Source of the DNA: Lyophyllum atratum
Taxonomy: Eukaryota; Basidiomycota; Agaricomycetes; Agaricales; Lyophyllaceae
Assembly: GCA_014905825.1 (NCBI GenBank)
Contig: JACGCN010000060.1
Location: forward strand, 162,932-226,931
Reading direction: 5' to 3'
DNA length: 64,000 bases
Shown here: piece after piece, positions 23,523 through 37,488 of the stretch
Layout of the letters: the number at the start of each line of letters is the position of its first letter
How positions within the stretch are numbered: position 1 is the stretch's first letter
The notes under the pieces: generated by a model
The model's database searches: none
The model's input: only the letters and a program-made list of their open reading frames with translations
Told to the model about the DNA's origin: nothing
Position numbers and translations under genes: made by a program

Positions 23523-26500
23523 ATGAGCACTCGCTCGAGTACCAGAGCGGCCGCAGCCTCTACATCTAAGGCCGCGTCTACGGCTCCACCCAAGACCGAT
23601 TCGAAACCCAAGAGCCGTTCACGCAAGGCTGCCCAAACGTTGCAATCGGAATCGGATCAACGAGAGAAGGAAAATATCAAGGGCAAGACACCCTCCAAGA
23701 CACCCTCCAAGACACCTTCCAAGACACCACCGGCGAGGACATCGTTACGTTCCGTACTACCTGTATATTGCACTTGCCAAAAAGGGGATGACGGGACACC
23801 AATGGTGCAATGTGGCGAATGCGAAATCTGGTGAGTTTTACCACAACTCATTATTCGCTACCATGCTGATGCTAGTCAACTTAGGCACCATTTTAGTTGT
23901 GTGGAGTTGAAGGAGGAGGATGCTGAAGATATCAGTGAGTCTCACACATTAGCTCTGTTTTACTTTCTTGCTTATCAGTTCTCTCTTTTCAAATAGATGT
24001 CTACATTTGTCCTTCATGTGTTGCAACGACTGGTCGTCGAACTACTAGTGAGTACATTGGGCCTCCTTTCACACGTACCACGATAGTCCTTGTGTCCTCC
24101 ACGCAAATTGTAGTCGTGGAGAATACATATTTATGTAACTTTCGTCCCGCCTTGTCGTCGTTTGCCTCGTCTGTCAGTAGTGACATTCGTCCTACCCGTC
24201 TCTCTATTTTGAAGACCTGTAGTAAACTGCCCAGTCACCTCAAGCTTCAAGGGTGCCCATGAGTTGTACCCCGCTTGTTGAGCAACCCTGAGAGGCAGCT
24301 TGCTCCGTATGAGTGACAGTACTTGCTACGGCGAACCGATTCATGAATCGCTTAGTACAATTACCTTACTTTATTCGCACTCTTTACCCTCTTTTCACTG
24401 TTTCATCGTTGTGGCCTGTTATCTTCCCTGCAGCTATCTGACATTTTGCTTTTTTACTTTAGTGACATGGGAAGGACCGGAGGCGTTTGAAGGCGGCAGC
24501 GATATCGTGCCTGCGTCAGCGGCTGTTCCAAAGAAAAAACCAGCCGCCAAACGATTCAGGAGAGATAGCCCTGCAGAGCTTCCGTCCGAGTCGGAAGAAG
24601 AACCCAGCAGCGAAGATGAATACGTCGCAGACGACTTGAAAGCGAAGTCGAAAGGTGTTGGCAAGGTACGTCTCGATTGTAAATTTTTTTCTTGGTGTTA
24701 CCGACCTCCGGTCTCTTTCCAGCGTCAAACACGCCGCCTCTCCTTCTCATCAGAATCAGACTCAGAAGGCGAGGACGCCAAGCCGCGCCGACATCGGATT
24801 CGCAAGGCTTCCGGTTCTCCTCCCCCAAGCGCTTTGAAGCGCAAGAACCAACATCCTTCTTCCCATTCACCGCCTCCCAAGAGGAAGAAGTCTGATGCAA
24901 CACTTCCAACAGACGACCCGACGCGGAAGTATTGTCTGAGCAAATTGGAGGACCTTTTCCGAGATATATTCTTGAGGTATCCTCATGTGCGCGTCGAGAG
25001 TGCGAGTGGCGAGACATCTGTAGTCTCCAAGCCGCTGGATGACCTGACAGAAGACGAGAAGGCAGCCCTCGTGGACGAGTCTAAACATTTTGCTGATGAG
25101 CTTGAAAAATGTGTATTCGACATATATTCTGAACCGGACAAGCTGGGCCAGTCGTCTGCTGGATCGAAGTACAAGTGCGTGTGCCTTGACATTCTATGCT
25201 TTCTGAACTAACAAATATGCATTTTCTAGGGATCGTTTCCGCATGCTTCAATTTAATTTAAGCAAAATAGACCGCGTCGTCATCCACGAGCGGATATCAT
25301 CTGCTCAGATAACCCCCAAAGAGATCTCCCTCATGTCTTCCACTGACCTAGCCAACGAGGAAACGAAGCAATCGATCAAAATTGCTGAGAAAGAAGCCTT
25401 GGAGCATTCCATCCTAACACCGACCACAGTTCCCCGTGCCAAGATCACGCATAAAGGGCTTGAGGACATTGAGAGCGTCCATGGGGAGAACGATAACCGT
25501 CAGGATGACGAGCGTACACTCAGAGAAGAGGAGAGGAGAGAAAGAGAGCGTATGGCAAGACTGAGAGTACAGACGCGACAACGTACTACTTCAGTCTCGG
25601 TTCCACCGGAATCTCCAGTCGTAGCTCAGCAGCCTTGGGGAGGACCTCCACCAGTTCCTGCTCATGCTATTATGCCTGCTGGTGATGTAATCGCCTCACC
25701 TCATTCCGCATTTGCGAATGACAGGAGTCCCGTAACACCTTCTTTTGCGCAAACCATTCCGGAACCCATGGAACCCGAGCTGAACCTCGCAGACTTCATA
25801 AATATGGATGAGGAAGTTGCCAATCCCACTGAAGAGCCCTCGAAAACTGCGTCTCCATCACCTCCGACCAGCGACCCCGCCCTTGTCGAAGGCTCTGCAC
25901 CCGCAGTCCCCACTCAGTCACCTGAGCCGTCTCCTGTTTCGCCCACCGGAATCTCACCCTTCGCACCCAAGTCCGAACAGTCACACTCAGCATCGTTCGA
26001 TCTGAGTGCACTTTGGAATGCCCCCAGACATGAAAACTCCATCACACCGGCGACGCCGCCTGAAGAAAATTTGGCGACGACATCTTCGCCCCAAGTCGGC
26101 CCCGTAGACAAGGATATCATCATGGACAGCGGTGACCCCGGCGCGGACGATCAGGATTTCGACATGTTCCTCGAAGAAAAGGATTCAATTGCAACATCTG
26201 CGGAAGCACAACAGGCAGCCCTCGATGCATTACCCCATGTATGGACAGGAAAAGTATGTTGTCATAAGTTACTCTCACATATCCATTCTCACACAAGTGT
26301 CTTAGATCAACATGCCTCTAGATTCGACCATCCCACAAGAGACCCCTGTTGTTGCGCGCCAGGTGGGGGGCCGGCCGTTGGGGCATGGTTCTGCACTCTG
26401 GAAAACCTTATTCCCCTCGGAGCTGCTTCGTATCGATGGACGCGTGCCAGTCGAAAATTCCAGCCAATTCCTTCTCCAAATGAGAATGAATGGCGCAAAG

Positions 26501-27480
26501 GAACTTATCGCCGTCGCTTTTTCGCCCGCCTCAGAGTCTAGCGACGCCGGCTTTAGGATCTTAAGCGACTTCTTAATAGCGAAAGGGTGCGTGCATCATC
26601 TATTATGTTACGTTTTTCCTTCGCTGACTTGCCTTCTGGTGTCAGACGTCATGGTCTTGTTTTCCCTTGGGGAAACCGCCCTAAAGATCACCATCCAGGG
26701 CGCGAACTGTACATTATTCCCCTGCTTTCAAGTAATCCATTGCCTGATTACATGGAACTGTTGGACGACCTGCATCTGCCGAAACTACGGACGGCCAACC
26801 TGCTCATTGGGATGTGGATCCTCACAAAGGGGAAACTCGCCCCTCCTCCAGCACCAGCGCCACCCGTCATCCCTACATTCCCCCAAATTCCTCAAAATGC
26901 GCAGAACCCTCTTCCCAATACATCTATGTCGCCATTCCCTCCAGTTCCTAGTGCTCCGGCCGCTCCTCCGCTCTCCCACGATCTTGCAGCGGAAGTTGCA
27001 ACTCTGACCCCAGAACAGATCCAACTAATGATACAAACTCTTACTGCAAACGGCACTATCTCTCTTCCTATCTCACCGCCACCGCCACTGCCACAACACT
27101 CCCCACCACCAATGCAAGTGCCCCCGCCTCCCATGATACCCACTCAGCCCCATGTCCCCTATCATAATCCGCCCCCAGGCCAGCCATGGGCCAATCAGGG
27201 TCGCGGATATGGGGTGTATCATCCACCACCAGCTCATCCCAATCCACCGATGCATCATAATCATGCACGGGGTCCTCCACTTTCCTGGGACAGGCCTGCT
27301 GAGCCTTTCTCCGGAGCTGGGCGTGATGATCGCGGAGGCCGAGGTTGGCGGGGCGGCCGAGGCAGAGGGCGCGGTCGCTCAAATGACACGTCTCCAAAGC
27401 CCATGGATTCTGGATGGTCTAGGCGACCTCGAAACGATAACAGTGGGCCAGGGCCGTCGAGTCCGAATCGACGATTGTGA
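23523..27480 (+). CDS. BYE1: Bye1-like transcription factor: PHD finger - TFIIS central domain - SPOC
   Basis: Nuclear factor of the Bye1/PHF3/DIDO type, which binds H3K4-methylated nucleosomes through PHD and RNA polymerase II through the TFIIS-like domain to tune elongation. The start at 23523 gives MSTRSSTRAAAAS and a basic region with KTPS repeats. The PHD finger (YCTCQKGDDGTPMVQCGECE, then WHHFSC and CPSCV) spans about 23760-24030. A 415-nt intron (24048-24462) follows, then an acidic and KKRK-rich linker. The TFIIS central domain is encoded at about 24910-25420 (RKYCLSKLEDLF; KDRFRMLQFNLSK). The SPOC domain is encoded at about 26300-26830 (WKTLFPSELLRIDGRVPV; LREL-like turns; LPDYMELLDDLHLP). 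The tail is Pro-rich and ends in RGG/RGRGRGR repeats, suggesting RNA binding. It is convergent with the polyol dehydrogenase, 170 bp apart. Confidence 0.92.
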
Positions 27481-27650
27481 TAGCAGACTGAAGCTTTGGA
27501 TGGTTCTTGTTTCTTATTTCTTATGTTATTAAACGAAATTTGTACTTTTGTGGCCCTTATTCCGAATAGCATGTAATGGCAACTTAGACACTGGCCCGCT
27601 CAAAACCAATATATATGATGTACAAGTCCGTCCTAGATAATAGTACCACT

Positions 27651-29255
27651 CTAGTCCCGAATTTGAACTTTGATAGCACCTTGCGACGGATCGGCAGCAA
27701 CATGGAACGCCGAAACAGCATCCTCCAGCGAGAACCTATGAGTGACGAGAGGTTTGATATCAATCAATCCCCCAGCAACGAGGCGGATGGCCTTTGGATA
27801 CTGCAGGACGGGTGATTTCAGCCATGAGCAAGCTCCAGTACCCGTTCTGGAGACATACCTGGTTCGCATAGCGATATTGGAAGCTGACATCTATCTCGTT
27901 GGCGCTAAGATGCATGAAAGGGAACTAAGAAGAACCATTCAGCTAAGCAAGGGTGCAGCGTGAGATGGTGTTCCTTACCACTTGTTCGTTTTTCCCTACG
28001 CCAATGATGAAGACTTTACCACCAAATTGCATGGACTAGAACGAGCAGCACTCAAAAGTGATTCAAACACAACCAGTCAGAGAGAACGCACAAAAACCGC
28101 TGTGTGAACACTGCTCTCAACACCAGTGCACTCTAGAGCAACTTTCAAGGGCACCCCAGCAGCAGCCTTCACCTGCTCCGCTTGCTCCTTCGCAGTGGAA
28201 CCCCGCTGAATCAAAACGGTGCGGACACCAGGTACAAGTTTCTTCGCAAAGTCCAGTCGGCTTTGGAACAAATCCGTGATCACGATGGGTTCTGCGCCAG
28301 CAGCTCTTGCAGACAACAAGGAGATAAGTCCGATAGGCCCAGCACCACTGAGAGGAAGCATCAACAACCGGGACTAAATGGTATGATCGATGGTAGCGTT
28401 ACCAAACAAGAAGGGGGTCACCAAGACGTAGCCCAGACCGTTCAATGCCGGCCAAAGCGACGGCTAGGGGTTCACAGAGAGCACCCTCCTCGAAGGAGAC
28501 TTCGTCAGGGAGACGATGAAGCCACTGTGCAGGATGCAGATGCCATCTAGTCAGAGTTCCTGGACGCGCGATGTGAGTGAATACACAAGCAAGATGGAGA
28601 TACCGACTTACCGTGGAAGGGCGGGGTTGAGAAGAAGACGACGTCTGGGCATGCATTGTATCTCCCAGTGCGGCACGCGTCGCAGGCTGGCTGCGAACAG
28701 GGTACACCTGCTTCGATAGCAACGCGGTCACCTGTCGAGCCACAAATGAGGAGTAGGTCAAGCAAACGATGAGCAGTCGCCTTACCGACTTTCCACTGTG
28801 CAACGCCTTCGCCGACTTCAATGACCTCCCCAGCAGATTCATGGCCAGATCCACACTTCGAGCACAATATCAATACGTGCATCCCCCACAAGGATGAAAC
28901 TTTACCTCGTCAGTAACCACCATAGAGTCGCCGATCCGTCCATGTTGCCAGAAATGGACGTCACTCCTGTTAATTTTCGAGGACCTCATTAGACCTCTGC
29001 CCCTGATCTAAGCCAAGGTGTTGCTCACCCGCATATGCCAGTTGCACGTACGTGGACTAGAACTTGCCCAGGCCCGGGTATCGGCCGAGGTTTCTCTACG
29101 AGGTGGATCTCATGCGCAGGATTGTAGAAAGCGGCGATATTGGCATCCTTGGATGGTTTCTCTCCGGCGGCCAAGATTCTGAATTGGGGATGTTGCAACA
29201 CTTTGACAGGGTCGTAGATCGCTGCGTTGCCGACTCCTGTAGTTACTGAAGACAT
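27651..29255 (-). CDS. zinc-dependent polyol dehydrogenase (L-arabinitol/xylitol/sorbitol DH type)
   Basis: Cytosolic NAD(P)-dependent medium-chain dehydrogenase that oxidises sugar alcohols to ketoses, probably in the fungal arabinose/xylose pathway; which polyol is preferred cannot be read from the sequence. It starts [16 protein letters not shown]. Catalytic zinc site: ICGSDVHFW (Cys) and GHESAGEV (His-Glu). The structural zinc loop carries four cysteines ([19 protein letters not shown]). The Rossmann nucleotide fold is seen as [11 protein letters not shown], with [14 protein letters not shown] after beta-2. An in-frame [11 protein letters not shown] and a C-terminal AIKVQIRD complete the family pattern. 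Several short introns are present; the first follows ICG. The gene starts 227 bp from the 3' end of CBK1, which is on the same strand. Confidence 0.88.
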
Positions 29256-29482
29256 CGTAGGTGGGGGATTCGAGGTTGATGATGTGGAATTGGTGGAGAT
29301 CTCTCAGAATTTGTAGCCCCCATAGTAGTGGTCACAAGGAGAGCAGCCGGAACTCCGGAATTCGCAGTTGCGGGCCTTGTCCGGACCGTCGAGCATCCAC
29401 CATCTATTAGGCTATTTGTTACAATTATACATATTGTCTTCAACTCCTCTGCCAGAGAAAAGCAAGCGAGGAAATACAACGC

Positions 29483-31457
<1,975 letters not shown>

Positions 31458-32095
31458 TGCAGGAAGGCCGAACTATAAAGGAACGGAGCAAGGGAGGATG
31501 AGTCCGGTAGATCAGTCAGGGATGCTCTGTAGCACGGAATCAGAGAAACTTGTGTGAGGTCTTGAAATGACAGGAACGCGTTCATCACCCTCACAATGGT
31601 TGCCCAGGCGCCAGCCTTATGTATGTAGGGCAAACATTGAAGTTACGTTTGCTCGTGACTTGCTTGGGCTCCCTCAAGTGTCCCATATTGCGCATGAGGA
31701 TGTCTAGCTATTGTATAGACTGTGCAGTACATATATCCTGGTTACTCTCTTTGCAGTCGGCGATCGTTGGGGGATGTGTCGATGAGTGTTCGGGAGCATT
31801 AAATATGTCAAAGTATCACGTCAGTTGTATCGTCTCTAAATACACCTCTCAGGCTCGTACTTACGTCTTCCGTGGACTTGCCCCTGGTATCCAAGAGGAG
31901 TTGATCCCGCGTTCCTATGCAATGTTAACGTTCAATTGAAAGCCTGGGTAGCCGAGGGTAGCCGGCGGAATCTAAAGCCATGGGTAGTTGTTTGGCAACG
32001 CCGCGAGTTACAAACACATCGCCACCACCACAATTCCCGTTTCAACTTGAACGACGATATAGCAGCTTCAGCTGCTTCCAGACAGGGTTCTAACC
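31458..32095. promoter_or_regulatory. divergent promoter region CBK1 / PRP4
   Basis: No gene supported. Short direct copies of GGGTAGCCG occur near 31945-31965. Presumed to hold both promoters. Confidence 0.5.
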
Positions 32096-34072
32096 ATGGC
32101 CGAACTCACTTTTGACACGCTAGTCGACGATGCGAGCTATCTCGGTACGGAACGCGCGAGAATGGAGAACAAGGTCATTCTGGACGAACTTGAGCGCAAA
32201 AAGAAGGCTAGGAGCATGGCCGTCCCTACGGATGATAATCGTGTCAAGGCGCGTCTACGAGAAATAGGCGAACCTATAACACTCTTCGGAGAACGTGTAT
32301 GTAAACCTGTACTGCCAGAGGAATCAATTTTTATTGGTTTTTTAGGCTGCAGATCGTCGCGATCGTCTCATTTATGTGTTGTCTCAAATTAACGCGGCTC
32401 GTGGAGACGATGCTATGCATGTGGATGAAGAGTCCGTCTCTGAGAGTGATGAGGAGGTGCCTTTTTCTCCCTTTACAATTACATTGCCTGCAGCTAAATT
32501 TGGAACCACAGGAAGAGGAATTCTACTCTCCCGGTTCACTCGAGCTGTTGGAGGCTCGGAGACGGATAGCAGAGTATTCCCTGCCCAGGTTGGATTTATG
32601 CTACCAATAGGTGAAGATTAAGGTGCTTACTACACTCTCTCGCATTTGTTTCTTTGGCAGAGCTCAAAAGCGCGTCGCCCAACAGCGAATAGATAGCAAA
32701 ATGGACCTTGGTCGTATCGTCGATATCCGGAAGAAGGTATTCTCTGAAGTCAAGGTGAGTTGTCACATCTTCTTCTCTTCATCGATGTTGTGAACCTCTC
32801 TAGAAATTCGCCAATCTTGGCTCGCAAATTGGTGACGAACGGCCCATATCTCAAGTACGGTTTGCCCCCAATAATGAGATTCTTGCAACTGGAAGTTGGT
32901 CCGGTACAGTCAAATTATGGAATGTTCCTGCCTGCACCCCGATTCGGACATTGCGAGGTCAGCAATGTCTTCTTGTATTAGCTTGTTCCGAATCTTATTC
33001 TTCTTTACCCAGGACACGAAGATCGTGTAGGAGGAGTAGCATGGCATCCCCAAGCAACTTTGACGCAAGGTGCGAACCTGGTGAATCTTGTGAGCGGCGG
33101 TGGCGAAGGGAACGTGAACTTGTGGTCATTGGATCGGTGCGTGTCTCCCTACCTACTCTATACGCATTTAACTGAGTCTTGCATTCCAAGTGATTCGCCC
33201 ATGTCTGTTATGAAAGGTCATCAGGATCGTGTATGTCGCGTGGCTTTCCATCCATCTGGCGACTACGTCGCGAGTGCTAGTTTTGATACCACATGGCGGC
33301 TATGGGATGTCAATACGTCAAAGGAGCTGCTGCTTCAGGAAGGTCATTCGAAGGAGGTCTATTGCGTCGAGTTCCAGAGTGATGGCGCGTTGGTCGCATC
33401 TGGGTTTGTGGTTTTGTTCCTTGGCTGAATGTCATACTTATGATGCCTACCCCAGAGGACTTGACGCTATCGGCCGCGTTTGGGACCTGCGCACGGGGAG
33501 AACCGCTATGGTTCTCGACGGTCACATCCAAGCTATATTCTCCATTGCGTTTTCACCCAATGGGTTCGGATGATTCTTTGCCATTTCGTGTCAATTATCT
33601 GCTCACTGCGTTTTTTCCCTGTAGGTACCAAATCGCCACTGGTGCAGGCGACGATACAATCCGCATTTGGGACATGCGGTCCCTCAAATCATTATATACC
33701 ATCCCCGCACATCTGTCAAATGTCTCTGACGTCCGGTTCTTCCATGCTAATGACCTCTACTTCAAACCTCCACAGCCACCTTCATTGGACGTTGTAATGG
33801 ATGGCACAGATGCTGACAAAACCCAGGATGCACCCGAAAATGACAAGACTACTCTGCTAGAGGAGTGGAAATATCGCTCTGGCCTCTTCTTTGCAAGTTC
33901 AGGTTATGATGGGCTCGTGAAGCTCTGGAGTGCAGACGATTGGCAGTTGCTGCGAACACTATCAACGGATGCAGGGAAAGTCATGTCGGTGGATATATCG
34001 AGCGACGGTAACCTCCTCGCTTCTGGTACATACAATCGTAATTTCCAGCTCTTTGCCCCCGAGGATGTATAG
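32096..34072 (+). CDS. PRP4: U4/U6 snRNP WD40 protein Prp4 (PRPF4)
   Basis: Core component of the U4/U6 di-snRNP and tri-snRNP, needed for pre-mRNA splicing. The N-terminal PRP4/SFM-type helix is clear ([20 protein letters not shown], then a short intron, then [12 protein letters not shown]). An acidic linker follows (ESDEE, spliced to [20 protein letters not shown]), then basic [17 protein letters not shown]. The C-terminal half is a seven-bladed WD40 propeller; blades end in [51 protein letters not shown] and NRNFQLF. A Prp4-typical insertion is seen before the last blades ([14 protein letters not shown]). The stop is at 34070-34072. About eight short introns. It is convergent with the MBF gene, 155 bp apart. 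Confidence 0.93.
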
Positions 34073-34227
34073 CTATGTGGTCGTAACATAACCAAGAGAT
34101 ATTAAATTATAAAAATTGCGAGGCATGTTACAAGTGCATACGGACGATGGAGGAGGTCGATAGTCTGTTTAGCACATGGGTGTAGAGAATGAGAATGATA
34201 TCACAAAGAGATGTCCGACAGGTTCTA

Positions 34228-37106
34228 TTATATTATGCCATCCCGGACCTGTACAGGACGCTGTGAGAATGAGATACGAGAGAATTTTTGAGGTGGCAAT
34301 CACCTTCTGCATGAAACCAGAAACACGGCCGATGTCGACGCCTTGCGCCTCACTCTCTACAGCAATTACAAGATTTTCCAGCATCTGATAAAGTCATCGT
34401 CAGTCGCTCCGTCCAAGAGTCGTAGGAACGGTCAAAAAACGTACATCCTCGACCTTATCAATCGGAATCGCAGTACACAGCGCCACAATCTTTTTACATT
34501 GATACTCCTTCTCCGCACTTGCCCCCTGCAAAGTCTTTAGCCTCGCCTTCATCAACTCCTCCATTCTCAGGTGCCAAATTTTCAGCCTCCGCAGCCTGAT
34601 CAAATTGGCCACAGAATCCCCCGTGGGTATTGGTGGCTCGGCATCGACGTTGAACGAGATGTCCACCGACCCGCCGATGCCCACCATCGTCGAGTTCGAG
34701 CCCCGGAACTGGAAGGCTGGGCCGGCAGTATCCCGTGCGTCACTCCCCTCCAAGTCCGTCCTTCCAGTCCAGTCGAATTGGTCTTCGTCAACGATAGCCT
34801 TCTCGACATTACGCACACGATGGTTGATCTGATCGAGCTCTCCACAGCGCGCCTGCCATGCGCCGAGCTGCTTGCGCTGTTCTGAGAGCTCCCGGGTGGC
34901 GGCACGAAGATGGGCTTGCGTCACGTCGAGGGCGTCCTGCTTAGCTTTGACTTCGCTCTGGAACTCGGTGCTCAAGTTAGAGATCATTGCAGTCATATCT
35001 GTGATAAGAAGGGAGTGGCGTTATGGCAAGGGACGGCAAGAGTTACGAATGTATTACCTGCAATGACATCCTGGCTCTTCTGTACCGGGATAGGAGGCCC
35101 AGTGCGTAGATTCGCCAGTATATCCTCGGCTCGTGGGCCACCACTCAATTCCTGACGATGAAAGCATGTCAGTCATATGGATATTGAGCAAGGTGGTGCA
35201 CCACCAACCTCAGTCTCCACACCAAAATCACCCGGCCTCAAGCCCAGCTTATTTGGCAATATTCGGTTTGCGCCGACGTCCAGCAGCGTCCTCACCAGAC
35301 TCCTATTCCCCACCCTTGCAGCGATGTTCAACGCCGTGTCTCCGTGCTCATCTTGTAGATCCACCAGCGACTTGAAATCTCCGCCTTGATGATGTGCTAT
35401 CCATAGGAATATCTGTTCCAAATAATATCGCGCAGACACCGCCCGCCCACTGACCCCTGCTAACGAGACGATATGGTGTAACACAGACTTCCGAGAAGTA
35501 TCGAGGGTACGAATGGACGGGTGCAGGATAGGTACCATCGTGTGGAATGTCTGTTGGTCAGCATTGGTAGTAGCAAGACAGGCGCGGATGAGCGGCGTCT
35601 CGCCAAGGTAGTTTCCGCGGTGTAAGTCAGCTCCATTTGCTATCAAGGTCTCCACGATTTGCTGCCGTGCAAGGCTCGCAGCTATGTGCAAAGCCGTGTG
35701 TCCTTGATCGTCAATGATTATGTCCACGTCCAGCGAGCTGGAGGCGGGCGGGTTCTGGTTTGCCAGTGGCGCTGGCGTGATTTCACGGAGGAGGTCAAGA
35801 ACAGGCCCAGGGTCGTCACGTTGGCATATGGCTGCTATGACTGCAGCACGTCTATTATCTCTTGACGGAGCTGAGAGATCAACTAGACGTGGTGCGGATG
35901 GTTTCGATGCGAAGCGTGTGATATGGACATCCAAATCAGGAGACGCGTTGGCAGGGGCGTTCGTTACAGAAAGAGAGCTTGAAGGGCGTGAGGCACCGTT
36001 GGCGCCGGGTTGCGGGGTGGAGCGTGTGTCCCGGAGTGAGGATAAGGATTGTGTTTGGTTGCGTGGTGGCAGCTGCCAGGAAATTTGGGAGGAAGAGGGA
36101 TGCGGTGACGAGTCTTTACGTGGGCGTTTTGCAGGAGAGGGGCCTTCTTCGCCGTTAGCGTGGGGTCCTGCAGAAGGCGGACGAGATCGGTCACCCATTT
36201 GAATATCCGCCGCTGAATCAAGGGGAGCAGGTTGAGATGACGAATGAAAAGAGGATGTAAAATGCCCAGGTGTGCGGTTCCCAGCGTTGTCTACATCTGC
36301 CTCAGAGCGATTCCGCTTCAAAGAGGGAACCGGAGGCGGTGTTTGAGATGATATAGATTGTCCATACCCACCCCCAGCATATGAAGGGGAGGCGAACCCT
36401 GCAGTCCGTGATGAGGGGTTTAGACCCGTTGTGGAAGGAGTAAATAGACCTTGGGCACGTCCTTGGTTCAACAGACGGAGAGCAGACCCAGGCATGATGG
36501 GCGGCGGTGCCAGGGCGGAGGGCATCGAGTGGTAGTTGCCAGTCTGCCCAAGACTTGAGTAAGAGGAAGAAGCAGACAATGGCCGCGGTGATGCTGTACC
36601 ACCGGGTGTACCAACAGGAAGAGCGGCCAAAGAATTGGTCGATGGAGTAAAATCAAAGAGCGGCGACAACAATGGCGCGACACCGTACTGGGCCGCGATG
36701 TCACGTCCTTTCTCCAACGGAATCCTGCAGCGCGTCAGAGACGTTATCAGGTAGGATTACGACTGAATGAATCATCAACGCGTACCAGGTTCCTTGATAT
36801 TTACCATAACCTCCTTGGACTATCTCGTGTTTCCCAGGCAATATCTCCTTCTCCAAGATTTTGGTGCGGCGGCCCTTGTCGACGCCGGCAACTTTGAGTA
36901 TTTGAGTCGCGTTGACATAAGAATCGTTTCGCCTGCGCATGACGGCGATGCCTCTGACCATACATTCGTAGACCTATATGACGCGACGGTGTTAAGGCTG
37001 ATGGCTCCACGGACGAAGAGTTGCTTACCTGGACAGAAGAGTAGACCGCATTGTAGATTTTCACCGGGGGCTGTGCGCTTCCTGGAGCGCGTGGACCCGA
37101 CTGCAT
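34228..37106 (-). CDS. MBP1: MBF/SBF-type transcription factor (KilA-N/APSES + ankyrin repeats), Mbp1-like
   Basis: DNA-binding subunit of the G1/S factor MBF, recognising ACGCGT (MCB) boxes. Exon 1 starts [21 protein letters not shown] at 37106. The APSES domain follows ([32 protein letters not shown], then [20 protein letters not shown]). A long Ser/Pro-rich stretch contains a basic cluster, PAKRPRKD. Ankyrin repeats are seen at [38 protein letters not shown] and [16 protein letters not shown]. The C-terminal part is a coiled coil ([24 protein letters not shown]) ending in FMQKVRDGII after a final intron, with stop at 34228. Swi6-interacting C-termini in this family end similarly. The promoter carries two MCB sites (see findings). 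It is divergent from YVC1. Confidence 0.92.
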
Positions 37107-37488
37107 CTTTTAGGTGGTAGACGAGGGAAACAATGAGCTCAGGAGTCTGGGCGCTGTTGAGCTGGGTCTCAGGTCAGGTGGCTTGGGCAACGCGAGAACG
37201 CGTCGTCGGAGTTTGAAGTCTGTCAATTCGGCTGTCCCGGCGCGCCCAATCAAAGTCATCTGCGCAACCTCCCGAGGGAAGCCGCAGTATGTACTCTACA
37301 GTGAATAAGCACTAGGTATGGATGAAAGGGGACCCTTTTGAGATAGAAGGGTAATCGAGGCAGAGAAGACGTGTGGCCAAACAACGCGTCCACTCGTCGG
37401 AGATGGAATTTCAAAAAAGTTGCATACCCCTGGCTGCGACGGTCAACCGAATAATATCGCATGTTGTCTTTCACTCCTGCTATTCTTC
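37107..37488. promoter_or_regulatory. divergent promoter MBP1 / YVC1 with two MCB elements
   Basis: 382 bp between the start codons. The palindrome ACGCGT, the classical MBF target, occurs at 37198-37203 and 37384-37389. The first lies 92 bp from the MBP1 start, the second 100 bp from the YVC1 start. Confidence 0.6.

Noticed and set aside
26587..27532. Alternative frames over the proline-rich BYE1 tail
   Set aside because: Only the frame ending in RGG repeats and NRRL is continuous with the SPOC domain.
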